Shown here in pieces: positions 9,625 through 20,707 of a stretch of DNA of 64,000 bases. Below the pieces are notes generated by a model. It was not told the DNA's origin, ran no database searches, and saw nothing but the letters and a program-made list of their open reading frames with translations. A program made the translations under genes and the position numbers. This stretch comes from Euptelea pleiosperma (Eukaryota; Streptophyta; Magnoliopsida; Ranunculales; Eupteleaceae): positions 8,539,822 through 8,603,821 of the forward strand of contig CM068549.1 of the NCBI GenBank assembly GCA_035048495.1, in the 5' to 3' direction. Position 1 is the stretch's first letter. Every line of letters starts with the position of its first letter.

Positions 9625-12600
9625 ATGGACACGTCTACGTCTAGACGATCAGACTTGGGTCCGATTGACCAATCCCTTCTGCACGAGCAAGCAAATCACG
9701 TGACAACCTTCATATGGGCTAAAAATGTACAATTCATTGTCACTATTTGATATTGTTATTTTCACTGTATCAAATGCATTGCCGTGAACATAGTTATAAT
9801 CGTAACTCGTTAAATGGTATTGCAGCCAAGAATTGTTGTGAAATCCAATGATCACACGAGGATTGTTGCGTCATAGAATCTAATTGATGAGCAAATTGAT
9901 ATAGTAAAAAGAGTTGGATTGGGGTATCTTCGTGATATTGGGCAATTTGTTCAAGACTCTCATTTGTTAACCGCGTTGTTGGATAGGTGGCGTCCCGAGA
10001 CTAATAGCTTCCACATGCCTCACTTCGAGATGACCATTACATTAGAGGATGTGAGCATCATTCTTGGACTCAAAGTTGTTGGTAGAACTGTGACAGGATC
10101 CACAGTATCATCTATTAATGCTCGAGAGTGGTTGCAAAAATACTTGGGACATGCACCTGATGAATCTGATACTCAATCAATAAGTGGCCAATCTGTGAGC
10201 TTTGAATGGCTTAAGTCCAAATTCTCAAAGCTACCCAAAAATCCATCGAGGGAGTCACTTGAGTTTAGCATGCGGGCATACATTTTATTTTTGTTGGGCA
10301 CCACTATTTTCTCACAGCCTGGGTCTTTAATGGTAAATATGATGTATTTGCCTTCGATTTCTGAGAATTGTGGAGAATACGCATGGGGTGCCGCAGCATT
10401 GGCCTACCTATATAGGTCAATGACAAAACATGTTATGAGGAAGAAGATGAACATCGGTGGCTCTATGACACTACTGACAGTAAGTTCTGTTAAATTTGAT
10501 GTTAAATGTTCTTAAAATTGTGTAAGTATTTAAGAGCATTACTAATTAGTTGATTCTTGTGATAGTGCTGGTCATTTGAGCGATTCTCAGTTGGTCGTCC
10601 AGAGATTCAAGACGGCGACAATGAAATCCCTTACAGTAAAATCCCTCTTGCATGTAAATGGAAAAAGCGAGTGAGAAACCATGAGGATCACCACCGCTAT
10701 AATCTCCTACGTAGGGAGTTTGACAGAATGGATGATGGGAATGTAAGTTTCAATTGCACATCGACCAAATGAGTTGTTGCAAATAGATGTTTAATATTGA
10801 CCTATTTGTTTAACAGGTGGTGTGGCAGCCCTGTAGACTTCTCAATCTACCTAACAATTCTAATCTGGATAGATCAGTGGGACGTGGTCAGACATGGCTC
10901 ATTCATTTTAATATTGTCGAGATGCCTTCCAGGTAGATGTCTACGACAATTTGGAATGGAACAGGGTGTCCCATCCAAGCCACCACGTTATAACAGATCC
11001 TTTCGACCTACAGGTGGAAAAAATTGGCGAGATATATTTCCAAATGAAAACAATGCGTGGTTAGCATTCTGTTCTAATCTATCGATTATTGACGGAGTGC
11101 TAGAGATTGTGCCTGGAAGTACCTCAGTCGAGTATGCCCAATGGTACTCAATGGCTAGCATCCCTCGAATTCGGCCTCTTGAAACCAATGACGACCCTTT
11201 CATTGGCGAACATAGACAATTGGTACGTCAATTAAACTATGTACCTATAAATTAATGAAATAATATTTTAGTGCATGGTTGTCAAATTGTGTTTGTTTAT
11301 AGATCTAATTTGATTCCATGTGTTCAAAAAAAATACAGAAGCAATATGGTTTTGAGCTCTTAAGACTCATTGAACCCTTTATAGCTGGTCCCCTTGCAAA
11401 AGAAGAAAATAGTAGACTTCGATTTGTGTACAATAAATTTCGGGAGGGCGTAGGCATGGAACCCGAAGGGGGTGTAGACATAGACACACCACAACCAAGT
11501 CGACAATCAGATGGTTTCACTACCCCTTGCAACGATATGGCGGATGATGCAAATATGATGTCTGAATTAGGTGGAGAGACAGAAGTGACAAACCCTGATG
11601 AATGGTTAGGTGGTGATGCTAATCCTGAAAATTAGATGGGTGGTGATGGGAGTGAGGAGCTTGCTCCTACGACATCCAGGAGTAGCTTACGTGTTGCAAG
11701 TGAGGATGAAATGGACATGAATACCTGTAATGAGCAACATATTTTCTCTCTTGTCCCAGAAGACAGTCACAATATCATCCCACCTTCATTAGGTGGTGCA
11801 AGTAAGTCCATCATGTCAATCCAGAAGACAGTCACAATATCATCCCACCTTCATTAGGTGGTGCAAGTAAGTCCATCATGTCAATCGTTGCCTCCCAGAA
11901 TGCATGTTCCAATGAAGTCTACTACCAAGATTTGGTAGGATCATCGAGCAGGGCACCACAACCCACACCATGTAAGTTTTGGCTATTCTTATTCCTTATT
12001 GTTTTTGTTGTGCTAGTATATATTGATCTACTTACAGTAATAGTGTCACATTCTGTTGTCATGTATGCAGATGTAGCAGTAGGTCCTGTCAACTCTTTCT
12101 TTTCCACCCCATGTAAATTTTATTAACCGTTCTTTTTTATTACTTTAGCTCTAAAAAGAACAACTTAATATTATATTTTTTGGTCCACCAAATGTGGTTC
12201 AGTCTATATTGATGTTGGTTTTCTCTTACTTGCAGTTACCCCCCAAGTGGCACAGCAAGGCCCAACAGATGAGAGAGTAAACAAGCGTCAAAGTAGCACT
12301 CGAATTCGAACTCCAAAAGGTGCGTGCGTAACTTAATAGGATGAAACAATTACCAGCATGATTGTTATACAATTCAATTGGTTTTTTATGCACAGAGGTC
12401 GTTAAGGGACTATATAGGCGTGTCCCGAGAAGATCATCTAAAGCTATTCCTATCGGCATCCACCGAATGAGTACTCGTAGATCCACTCACCTTGTTCAAA
12501 GTGGAGAGGCCGCATCTCCAACCATAGAATTGGTGGTCTCAGGTAGGAGTTTACATTAAAAAATGAATACTATTTCGTATTTGTTCCATTTGTTTGGTAC

Positions 12601-12672
12601 CATCACACCCAATCTTATAAAGTCTAGAATATACCTTATACAGATTCAGAAGATAGTGAAGAGGACAAGTAA
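9625..12672 (+). pseudogene. Plant mobile domain (PMD/MAIN-like) gene, multi-exon, broken
   Basis: Exons inferred from GT-AG junctions and phase: 9625-9726, 9826-10479, 10566-10742, 10817-11222, 11339-11971, 12071-12112, 12236-12319, 12396-12542, 12644-12672. Exon 1 reads LGPIDQSLL; exon 2 has LLTALLDRWRPETNSFHMP and EMTITLEDVSIILGL, hallmarks of the PMD (aminotransferase-like) family. Exon 4 has LRQFGMEQ and NWRDIF. The C-terminal exons encode a low-complexity, basic then acidic tail ending in EEDK. Four lesions: TAG at 9874-9876, a 1-nt frame change near 10920-10945, TAG at 11633-11635, and a 65-bp tandem duplication (11756-11885) that shifts frame. All other junctions stay in phase, so the gene was probably functional not long ago. 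PMD proteins occur as nuclear silencing/genome-stability factors (MAIN, MAIL) and as transposon cargo; which applies here is unknown. Confidence 0.8.
11756..11885. repeat. 65-bp tandem duplication inside PMD exon 5
   Basis: Units 11756-11820 and 11821-11885 are identical and begin CCAGAAGACAGTCAC. As 65 is not a multiple of 3, the duplication changes frame; the sequence after it is in phase with exon 5 only if one unit is discounted. Confidence 0.95.
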
Positions 12673-13003
12673 TCTTTTGAACAAGAGCATTGGGACTACG
12701 TGGGACTTCTTGAGGTAATCTGAGCATGTCGCGAGAATCTCATCCGAAACTATACCTATCGGCATCCACCGGATGGCTTCTTGAGGTAATCACTTCTCAT
12801 CCTCCATTATATCTACGTACTCATAATCACTTGTACAACCAAAAAAATTATAAAAAAACATAAAATCAAAAATGGGTATTCAAGAAAAGTGAAATAAAGT
12901 CCAGAAGACCAAAACACAGTTATACCATCTCATTTCCTCTCCATCTTTCTCTGTATTTCTCTATCTGTTTGTAAAAAATACACATGGTGAAGCTTGTTTA
13001 CAG
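12673..13003. other. Spacer with a degraded copy of PMD exon sequence
   Basis: A segment around 12729-12770 repeats part of the PMD exon at 12423-12470 (shared core CTATCGGCATCCACCG) with many differences. The phrase CTTCTTGAGGTAATC occurs twice (near 12703 and 12778). No gene otherwise. Confidence 0.6.
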
Positions 13004-13646
13004 GATGGCTTTTTGTTATGCATATCCGGCTGACGACTACTTGAAAATCGTGGAGAAGAACAAGCCGGAGATTGAGCAACTTCGGTTTTGGTGCCAATAC
13101 TGGTATGTATTGTCGCTTCACCTTTTTTATTGAGATTTATACAAACATAATTTACTAATTTAAAAGTTTGTTTCTATTTAATTGTAGGATTTTAGTTGCA
13201 ATGCTGACAGTTTCAGAGAGGGTTGGGAACACTTTTGTTTCATGGTGAGAAGAATCTTAACTTGAACAAGGGATCATCTTTTTGATTGTTAAGGGGTCAT
13301 TTTTTTACTGTTACATGGCACTTGTTCTATATTTTGATGGTGTTTCTGGCCTAGGTTTCTTGAAGGGTACCAATGTACTGTGAAGCCAAGTTGGCTTTCG
13401 TCATATAGTTGTGGTATCCTAAAACAAAGGTACGTGATCGACATCGTGGGATTGGGAGAATTATTTTCTATGGATTCTCATAAGCTCTTTGATTTTATTC
13501 CAATTGGTCCCTCCCTCATTTTATTTCATTTGTTCTAGGGAACTACATATCTGTATGATTCCTTCTTTCGGCCATATATTGCAAAGTATGAAATGGAGAT
13601 TGATCGTAACTTGTTGGAAGTTGGAACTAAGAACTTGTTGGAAGTT
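13004..13646 (+). pseudogene. HVA22-like (TB2/DP1/HVA22 family) gene fragment
   Basis: Four exon-like pieces joined in phase by GT-AG junctions: 13004-13102, 13188-13244, 13366-13429 and 13539 to about 13646. Translations include KNKPEIEQLRFWCQYW, ILVAMLTVSERVG, VPMYCEAKLAF and YDSFFRPYIAKYEMEIDRN, which are characteristic of plant HVA22 proteins. These are small ER/vesicle membrane proteins of the DP1/Yop1 family. An in-frame TAG at 13406-13408 breaks exon 3. The first exon of the family (hydrophobic N-terminus) and the C-terminal part are missing. Near the 3' end a 15-bp segment (AACTTGTTGGAAGTT) is repeated at 24-bp spacing. Retained introns exclude a processed retrocopy. Confidence 0.8.
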
Positions 13647-14053
13647 AGCCAAAAAAATCAACAGAGAAACTGTTCCTTTGCTTTAATTGTTGCCAGTTAT
13701 TCTATTTTCTTCAAATCAACATGAAAGCAAAGAGATTGTTCCAATTAATTTTGTTTTTCTGCAACTGCATCTTTTACCTTTTTAAGTTCACAATCTCTGT
13801 GAAAGATAATGGAACAACTCAACAAAGGATTGGCTATCTTGGATAGTATATCACAAAAACTTTATGAGCTTAACTAAGCCCTTAATTGCTCTAATGATTG
13901 TTAGAATGTATAATCTTTAAATCTATAGAAGGAAAATTATTGATAAATTTTATCAGATAGATTTGAAATCTAACAATTTGCATATGAAAAGTGTGATATA
14001 TATGTGGGATGTGTCTCTAGAATAAAAGAAGTCATCTTTTTTTTATCTTTCAG

Positions 14054-14335
14054 GAAAATATACGCACAATGCCTCTGACGAGCCCATCTTATGTTTTTTC
14101 GGTTGGAGAGGTCCCGGGAGCATTTGATTGGTATGGGAATTGTGAGGGGAATGTGGTGGTCCCAGTGATGGAGATGGCCATTGGAGATGCTTTGCTTACT
14201 GGGTTTGGTGAGGCATCGCAAGCGGGGTTTGAGTTAGATTGGGAAGTGGCTAAAGATTGTGGCGTCTGTGAGTATTCTGGTGGGTTGTCATGGTTTTCAT
14301 TTGGAAAAGCATGCTTTATTGATCAATGTCGATGA
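14054..14335 (+). pseudogene. WAK-associated / LRK10L-type receptor ectodomain fragment
   Basis: An open exon-like piece after a CAG acceptor (14051-14053), with ATG at 14069 and TGA at 14333-14335. The translation has VVVPVMEMAIG, GFELDWEVAKDCGVCEYSGG and further cysteines. The C-x2-C then SGG arrangement following a GF.L.W motif is that of the C-terminal half of the GUB_WAK_bind/WAK-associated ectodomain in plant receptor-like kinases. No signal peptide, transmembrane segment or kinase is nearby, so this is an isolated fragment. Family call rests on motif pattern only. Confidence 0.45.
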
Positions 14336-14751
14336 GATTTTTGTCATGGGTAATCTTTATTGATCAGCATGCTTTATTGATTCTTGGAGTATTTTTGTGT
14401 GAATTAGTTCGGTTGGTCTGAATGTGATCAGTGGGTTAGAATTGTAGCAATTGCGAAAGGGCAAACAAAAATGGTGCTAAGTGTAATATATTTTTTTGTT
14501 AGAAGTTTCAAATTTACAACTTTGAGATGGAAAATTCAACTTCAAAGACAGTATTTTGTTCACCCTAAAATTATTACTTGGCCTCCTTAACAAAGTTGGC
14601 AACTAATATTAGTTAAGACTCCCATAAGATCCCATAAGATCCTCACACGTTCCTAATATGTTCTATAAGTTTGGTATGATCTATGTTTTCAGTGCATTTC
14701 AAAATGTGAGTTGTACCCATGTTCAACACATCTATTTGAAGTGTAAAATGT
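14336..14751. other. Spacer, nothing recognised
   Basis: AT-rich sequence between the receptor fragment and the solo LTR. Only a short duplication (CCCATAAGATC twice near 14620-14640) was noticed. Confidence 0.6.
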
Positions 14752-14756
14752 CGTAC
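14752..14756. repeat. Target site duplication CGTAC, left copy
   Basis: Identical to 45211-45215 on the far side of the split solo LTR; marks its original insertion site. Confidence 0.9.
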
Positions 14757-15518
14757 TGAAAGTAGGATTTTTCCGCGTCGTTGGTTACGGAAACCCTAAA
14801 ATCAACGAGATTTGTAATTTGATCCGATTATCCTGCAAAATTTAGAATTCTTGCACAGTGGGAAGTGTCGGATGTCGATCCGCACTCAGGGTTAGTTTGC
14901 GCAGCTCAAGAACATAAAATGATGAATTTTTCTCAGAAACGCATGGAGGGGTGAGAATGGTGAGATGGATTTTTAAAACAGGATTTTGTGATTTTTAGAG
15001 AGAGGAACTACCGCAATGAATAAAAGCATAAAAGAAATTAAAGAAACAAACTGCTAATTAAATTCATTAATCTGAAAAATTCTTACAAGGCTTGAATTAA
15101 ATTGTGCAATAATCAAAACTACGCTAGAAAGCGAATAGAGAGACTAGTAAGGGAGAGAAGCTAGTGAGAGAAACAGGAGATTTAGAGAGAGAAAATTAAA
15201 AAAAATCAAGAGAGATAAAGTTTGAGAGAAAAAAATGGATGGAGAAGATAAGGGTTTACTAAGGGTTGAGATGCTTACATGGTAGATGTCCAATCCGTGG
15301 GAATGGGTTGCGGTCCAACAGCTTGATGAGAGGACGGTTGAGGGATCAATCGTAGTGATTGCACGCTAACCATTGGATAGAGCATCAAACGGCTTGGTGC
15401 AGCAGCAGTGGTTGGCCAAGATCAACACTTACCGGTGAACAGTGTTGCATGGTCGGCAAGGGAGCCATGGTGAGGAGCACGCACAGTTGCTGGCTACGTC
15501 TTCTTGGAGGGGAGCGGT

Positions 15519-15523
15519 GCATT
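15519..15523. repeat. Target site duplication TGCAT, left copy
   Basis: Identical to 43547-43551; together they bracket the whole LTR-internal-LTR-internal-LTR array. Confidence 0.9.
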
Positions 15524-17387
15524 GAAAGTAGGATTTTTCCGCGTCGTTGGTTACGGAAACCCTAGAATCAATAAGATTTGTAATTTGATCCGATTATCCT
15601 GCAAAATTTGAGATTTTTTTTGTATAGCAGTTTCGTGTCGGATGTCGATCCGCACTCGGGATTAGTGAACGTGCAGTAAAGAACATAAAATGACGGACTT
15701 TCTTCCTAGAAATTGATGAAAATGATGGTGGGGTGAGAGTGGTGATTGAAATGGTCTTTAAAACATTATTTGTTGTGATTTTAGAGAGAGAATGCTATAA
15801 ATATCAAGAGCATTAAGAACACAGATAAAGTAAAGCATGAAAGGTGACCTATTACAATCAAGTAATAATGAAAACTAAAATTTATTCAAAGTAATTAAAA
15901 GTCTTACAATATTTGCTGGAACTACACTAAGTTAAGAAAGCAAAAATGAGAGAGAGAGAAATAAAGAAAAAGAAAGAGGAGATTTTAGAGAGGGAAAATT
16001 AGAGAGATCTAGAAAGAGAAAGTAGGAATGTAGAGAGAGGAAGAGAGAGAAGAAAGAGAAAAACTATACCTTAGCACTTACCAAGAGGAGGACTACCGGA
16101 AGAGTTGAGAGATGATGGTGCTCCTTGGAGGAGAAGGTGGAGCAGTGAGATTCGCCCAAAAAGATCACACCACAAAGGATGTTGGTGTGATCTACTTGAA
16201 GGTGTTGTTGTGCAAGAACTTCGAGAGGGTGAACGGTGGAAGGATTGACTATGGTGGCAGGACTACCTGTTGAAGATGATCCGGAGTTGCAGGGTTAGAG
16301 GAGCAACAAGTGGTGGTGCTGCCGATCGGTCTTGGTGGTGGAAGGGAAGTGGATCTCAGTAAGGTCGCATGCGGTACAGGAGGTGGTTCAGGCAGATAGA
16401 GATGGACAGTAAGATGGTGTTGCACCTAGTGAAGGGAGATCCATGGTAGTGAGGGCAGCACTCGGGAGAAGAAGTGGTTACACCTGCAAGTGTTGACGGT
16501 GGTTGATGTTGTTGCAAATGTGGATTTCGCCGGAGTTGTAAGAAAGTGAAACGTTGAACGTCACGATCTCCAGAGCTGCAGCTCCATGGGGGCAGCAAAG
16601 GAAGGTCATGCAGGTTTTTTTTTTTTTTTGCACTTGCGTAGCTGATCTACCGGTATTAATGGCGGACTGTGGTGCGGTTCAGCAGGTGTGAACGGGGTGT
16701 TCTCCACCTGCAGTTGCAGGTACACCAGTACGTGATGGGTTGCTGGTCTGTCGAGAGAAGAGGAAGGAGTTCCTGATGGTTGCAAGTCCAACAACCCAAT
16801 GTCTGGTTTGAGCGAGAAGAAAAGTAGCAGACGGTGAGCGGTTACAAGAGGAGGTGGAGGGCGAGATGGTGCTGTAAAAGGTGGTGTTCCGGTAAGATGG
16901 CAGGTTTCCGGTGAGAGAAACCAGCCGTGACTGCGGATTTGCAGACCGAAGAAACACTTGCAGGTGTTCAAGAAGGGAAGAAGAAGAAGATGGATGCTTA
17001 CTGTGGAGTTGCAGAATGTGACTTATGGTGGCAGAACGGAGAGGAAGGAGCTCGGCCTGCAACTCGCACCAGCAGGTGGTGGAGGAGAGCAACGGTATGG
17101 AGAGGGCTCCTCTCTTGTTAGTGCCCCCAAGGGAAGAGGACGCTCAAGAGAGGTTGGGAGAGGGAGCGTTGTGGCTTTGAGGGGGAGAAGTGGCGAGGAA
17201 AGAAAACTGTCCAACGAGGAAGCCGTGAAGAAGATCACGTCTACTAGCCAGCCAGCAACCGTTTGGAGTTGCAGACGTGGAAGGGAGATGCTCCTAGCTG
17301 GTTTGACTCAAGGTGAGTTGCCAACAAGAGAGGTTGAGAGACAAAAAGAAGAGATTAAGAGAAGAAGGGGGAGGGAACCTTGATCGG

Positions 17388-17412
17388 CCGGAGTTGCAGC
17401 CTGCAACTCCGG
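17388..17412. repeat. LTR palindrome, CCGGAGTTGCAG type
   Basis: 12-bp arms around a single C. Identical copies at 29861-29885 and 42339-42363. Isolated half-sites lie elsewhere in the same LTR (near 16281, 16523, 17048, 17265). Confidence 0.9.
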
Positions 17413-17570
17413 CAATAGCTTGGTGAAGAAGATGAAGAAGGCGGAGGAGAAGTGGGGGAAAACGGCCTAAAGAGAGGGGGAAAAGGGAGAAACGAGTTGG
17501 GGGAGAGAATGGAGGAGAAAGGGGGGGGATTAGGGTTCGAACGAACCCTTCTCCCTCCTCTTATAAAGCT

Positions 17571-17596
17571 CCCTATTTCCATTAATGGAAATAGGG
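17571..17596. repeat. 26-bp perfect palindrome in LTR
   Basis: Self-complementary around TTAA, half-site CCCTATTTCCATT. It lies a few bases from a TATA-like TTATAAAG. Copies at 30044-30069 and 42522-42547; the older solo LTR has one mismatch (about 44158-44183). Confidence 0.9.
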
Positions 17597-18594
17597 TATT
17601 TTTTGAAAATAAAAAATATTTTTTTTTTTTTTTTTTTTAAGTAAAAACCTACTTTTCTATGGGGAATCTCCCCAATTAGTGGACCCCCCATTTAATTAAA
17701 ATTATTTTTGAAATTCGCGGGGTCCACTAACTGGTCGGTCAGCGGGTCGATGAAGATGGGCCCGGCTATTGGCCCTCATGGTTTGATGATGTCCATCATC
17801 TCACAGAATGATGTGACGGGCATTCTGAAGGCGATCGGATGGATGGTGACTTGATTGGGACCCAGATTGGTAGATCGACGGATCTAGAGAGATCCAACGG
17901 TCCGATTGAAGATCCAACGGTCCGATGGAAGATCCAGCGGTCAGAAAGCTAAGGGAGATGAGATAGAGCCGATGGGCAGGAGTTCTGGGGTTAGGTCAGT
18001 AGATTCGAGGACCGAGAGATGAAGAGAGAGAGAGAATAAGAAGAGATGAGAGAAAAAGTATCAAAAAAAAAATGGAAAAAAGCACTGGCGGAGGGTCTGG
18101 AACCCTGGTCTTCACTGTGACCATCCTCAAGCTTCTCCAGTAGAGTCGACTATCATTCTTTGCTGACTCATGTGGCTTTAAACGCTTTGGTCTGTCTCTT
18201 GGTCATTGGCTCTCCTGCTCTCTTCGTTCTTTGGGCCGGCTTTTTGGTCCTCATAGTTGGCCCATATCTTTTAGTCATAGCATGTGGGCTCTTTAAGCTT
18301 TGATAATGGGCTTTCCTGATCGATGTGGGCTAGCAAGTCTTGAGAAATGTCCCATCGGGGTTTCCTGCGACAGAAGAAGCGCGTAATGAGACTCTATCAG
18401 AATGACTACATGTCTAGACTTCCGAAAATGTGTTTAATGCATGCAAATATACCATTTCGTCCAGAAAAGTGTGTTCTACGCAACACAAGAGACTCTTACA
18501 TAGAAAAGTGGATAATTAGAGCAGTTTTACGTAGGAGAGTGCGATAACGCTAACAGGATAAGTGCTTAAAATAAGCACTTTTGAGCGAATATCA

Positions 18595-20131
18595 CAACCC
18601 CCAACCAGCATATTGCCAATCCTTGGCAATTAGTGCGAAATAAGTGAGCTTAAAAGGGCTCTGCACATGCTGCACACTTTTTCATATTAGCTCAGGGAAA
18701 ACACCGTTCGTCAAATCATTGAATTGATGCAAAAATAGTTACATGCTAGCGAAGAGTTTGAAAGTTTTGGCAAGACTACAGACTGATAATCATAACCCAG
18801 AATAGTCAGACTCTGCGTGTGTGTGTGCTCAACATTCTCATCATCCGACAGTAAAGATTTCCAAATCACCTTTAAGTTTTTATGCCTCGACCTCAAATCT
18901 CACATGTTTAGCACTCAAAATAGAATCACACAAGAAGGGTTTTCTTCTTTTCTCTCAATTTATATGTGAGGAGATGTATTTAATATAAAGAGGCAAAAGA
19001 TCTCACATATGTTTTATTTGAAGGAAGGACATCTTTAACAGAAGAAGATCTCATGATTAGAATATCACTTCACTCGGGAACGTCAGATCAAACTCTATAG
19101 CTTCTCTTTCTCCAATCTCCACATTTTATGATCGTGCTATCCTAGAATCAAGTAGGACTTTCCTGGGTTGTAATGAGGCTTAGGTCAGGTGTAGAAAAAT
19201 AAAGGTATACAGGATTTCAAAGATCTTGAGAGGATATTGCCATTTTCTTGAATTTTTCCTGCGACGTAACACCATTATCTGGTTCTTTTTCCTTTTTTCG
19301 TATTTTTCTCTTTTTCTTGATATTTCTGAGACTGCTCAATTTCTTTTCAGCTCTTCTTCATACTTTCTTTTCATATTTTGTTTTCAGCTTGAACCACTTT
19401 CTTTTCCTTTTGATTCTTCTTCTTTACTTTTCTTTTCACGGTACACCCACATCAGTTATTCTTTTGTCCATCTCAAAATAAGGGTAGCCAGTCATGTTTC
19501 GTAGCTGGACTGGATTTTAGGTTGATGGGTTTGCAAATAAAAGGCTTTTATAGAAAGGTTCAAGGGGTTTCTAGTGAAGTATAATTCAGGTGAGTAAAAA
19601 GGCTGAATGGTTCAGAAAAAATGGCCTAAATCATTTTCTAGGGTTTGCACTATCATGTATACTGTCTTGACTGGATATAGAGAAGGTTCTGTCGTAGTAA
19701 TCCAATGTTGATGTCGTTCCGAGTTTTATGATCGAAGCAAAAGATAATGAGATCTCTCAACGAATATTGCGGGCATGAAGAATAGTGAGTCATCTTGTGA
19801 CTCAGAATTGTTGTATAACACTCTGAATTGATTAAAGGCTCGAAAGCTCACTGGGTTAGGTCTCCACAATTATTCTCACAGGATCTCTAGAGTTTCAAAA
19901 CTTAGGATGACTCTGATGTTGATAGTGTACAATTGTGCCAAATCTGAGTTTTTCTGAGTTTTCAAACCTGCTGTAGTCACGCCTGACTTGACTCGACGCT
20001 AACTTTAAACAAAAATTGACATCCTCAATACTGACTTAACGAAGGTTTTTAGCTAATCAAAGTCAGGGTATTTGACACATTTTTGAAATTCTAGAAAACT
20101 TTTGGAGAACATCGGAAATCACCCCAAAAAT

Positions 20132-20171
<40 letters not shown>

Positions 20172-20519
20172 CATGAGTTTTGGTAAATACCCACCCCCAA
20201 CCAAAATACAGCACCGTCCTCGGTGCTCATGACCGGGACATAAAATGATGAAAAATCGGTGATGATGATGCAAAGGATCAGGGAGGATGTTACCAAGTCA
20301 GCAGAAACTCGACAGTGAGTGATACCTGATGATCGGAAGAATGAATGTACCTGCATTTTCAAAGATATAACAATAATAACAAATGCATGAGACTCATGTA
20401 CTCTAGGAATACCGGAATTGCCTTTCCGAAAGCGCTAAGTTTTACGTCTTCAGCCAGACATGACGGGGGTATATCAAGTACCCCCAACCAAGTTGGAGCT
20501 CAGGAGACTGAGTGGATCA
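18595..20519 (-). other. Left unit, region between pol stop and 3' LTR
   Basis: About 1.9 kb with no supported ORF; where some Athila elements carry an env-like gene, none is seen. Adjacent to the LTR, the minus strand reads GGTTGGGGGTTG (18595-18606), the probable polypurine tract. The same GGTTGGGGG core recurs near 20190-20199 and 20481-20489. A perfect 7-bp hairpin GGGGGTA/TACCCCC is at 20465-20485, just past the pol stop. A poly-T run of over 30 bases lies at about 20134-20166. Confidence 0.75.
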
Positions 20520-20707
20520 TCAGTCGACATAGGCAGGATCGATGAGATCGATCTCAAAAGTCTGAATGAGCGACACATCAAGTTCATGGAATTGCTTAAG
20601 ACGCTGACCATTGACCTGGAATGAGGAGTGATCCTTGGGATCCTCAATAGTGATTGCCCCGAAGGGTGTGACTGCTGTGACCGTATAAGGACCGGTCCAC
20701 CTAGATT

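Larger units (their letters stand above)
15524..18594 (-). repeat. Array LTR 1 (3' LTR of left unit)
   Basis: TG...CA ends, 3071 bp. Contains a CCGGAGTTGCAG palindrome (17388-17412), an AGGGTTCG/CGAACCCT hairpin (17532-17549), a 26-bp perfect palindrome (17571-17596), a tRNA T-arm-like motif (18094-18104) and the terminal hairpin (18560-18580). Short ORFs in it recur in the other LTRs only because the DNA is duplicated. Confidence 0.95.

Noticed and set aside
18347..18547. 66-codon plus-strand ORF in the LTR end, present in all array LTRs
   Set aside because: Antisense to the element and kept only because this LTR end is conserved at DNA level; no start context, domain or independent support.
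19226..19504. Hydrophobic plus-strand ORF between pol and LTR, considered as an env remnant
   Set aside because: Wrong strand for the element and derived from a T/C-rich tract.
20134..20166. Long poly-T runs considered as poly(A) tails of processed retrocopies
   Set aside because: They lie within LTR-element sequence and are duplicated with it; no adjacent retrocopy or target duplication.
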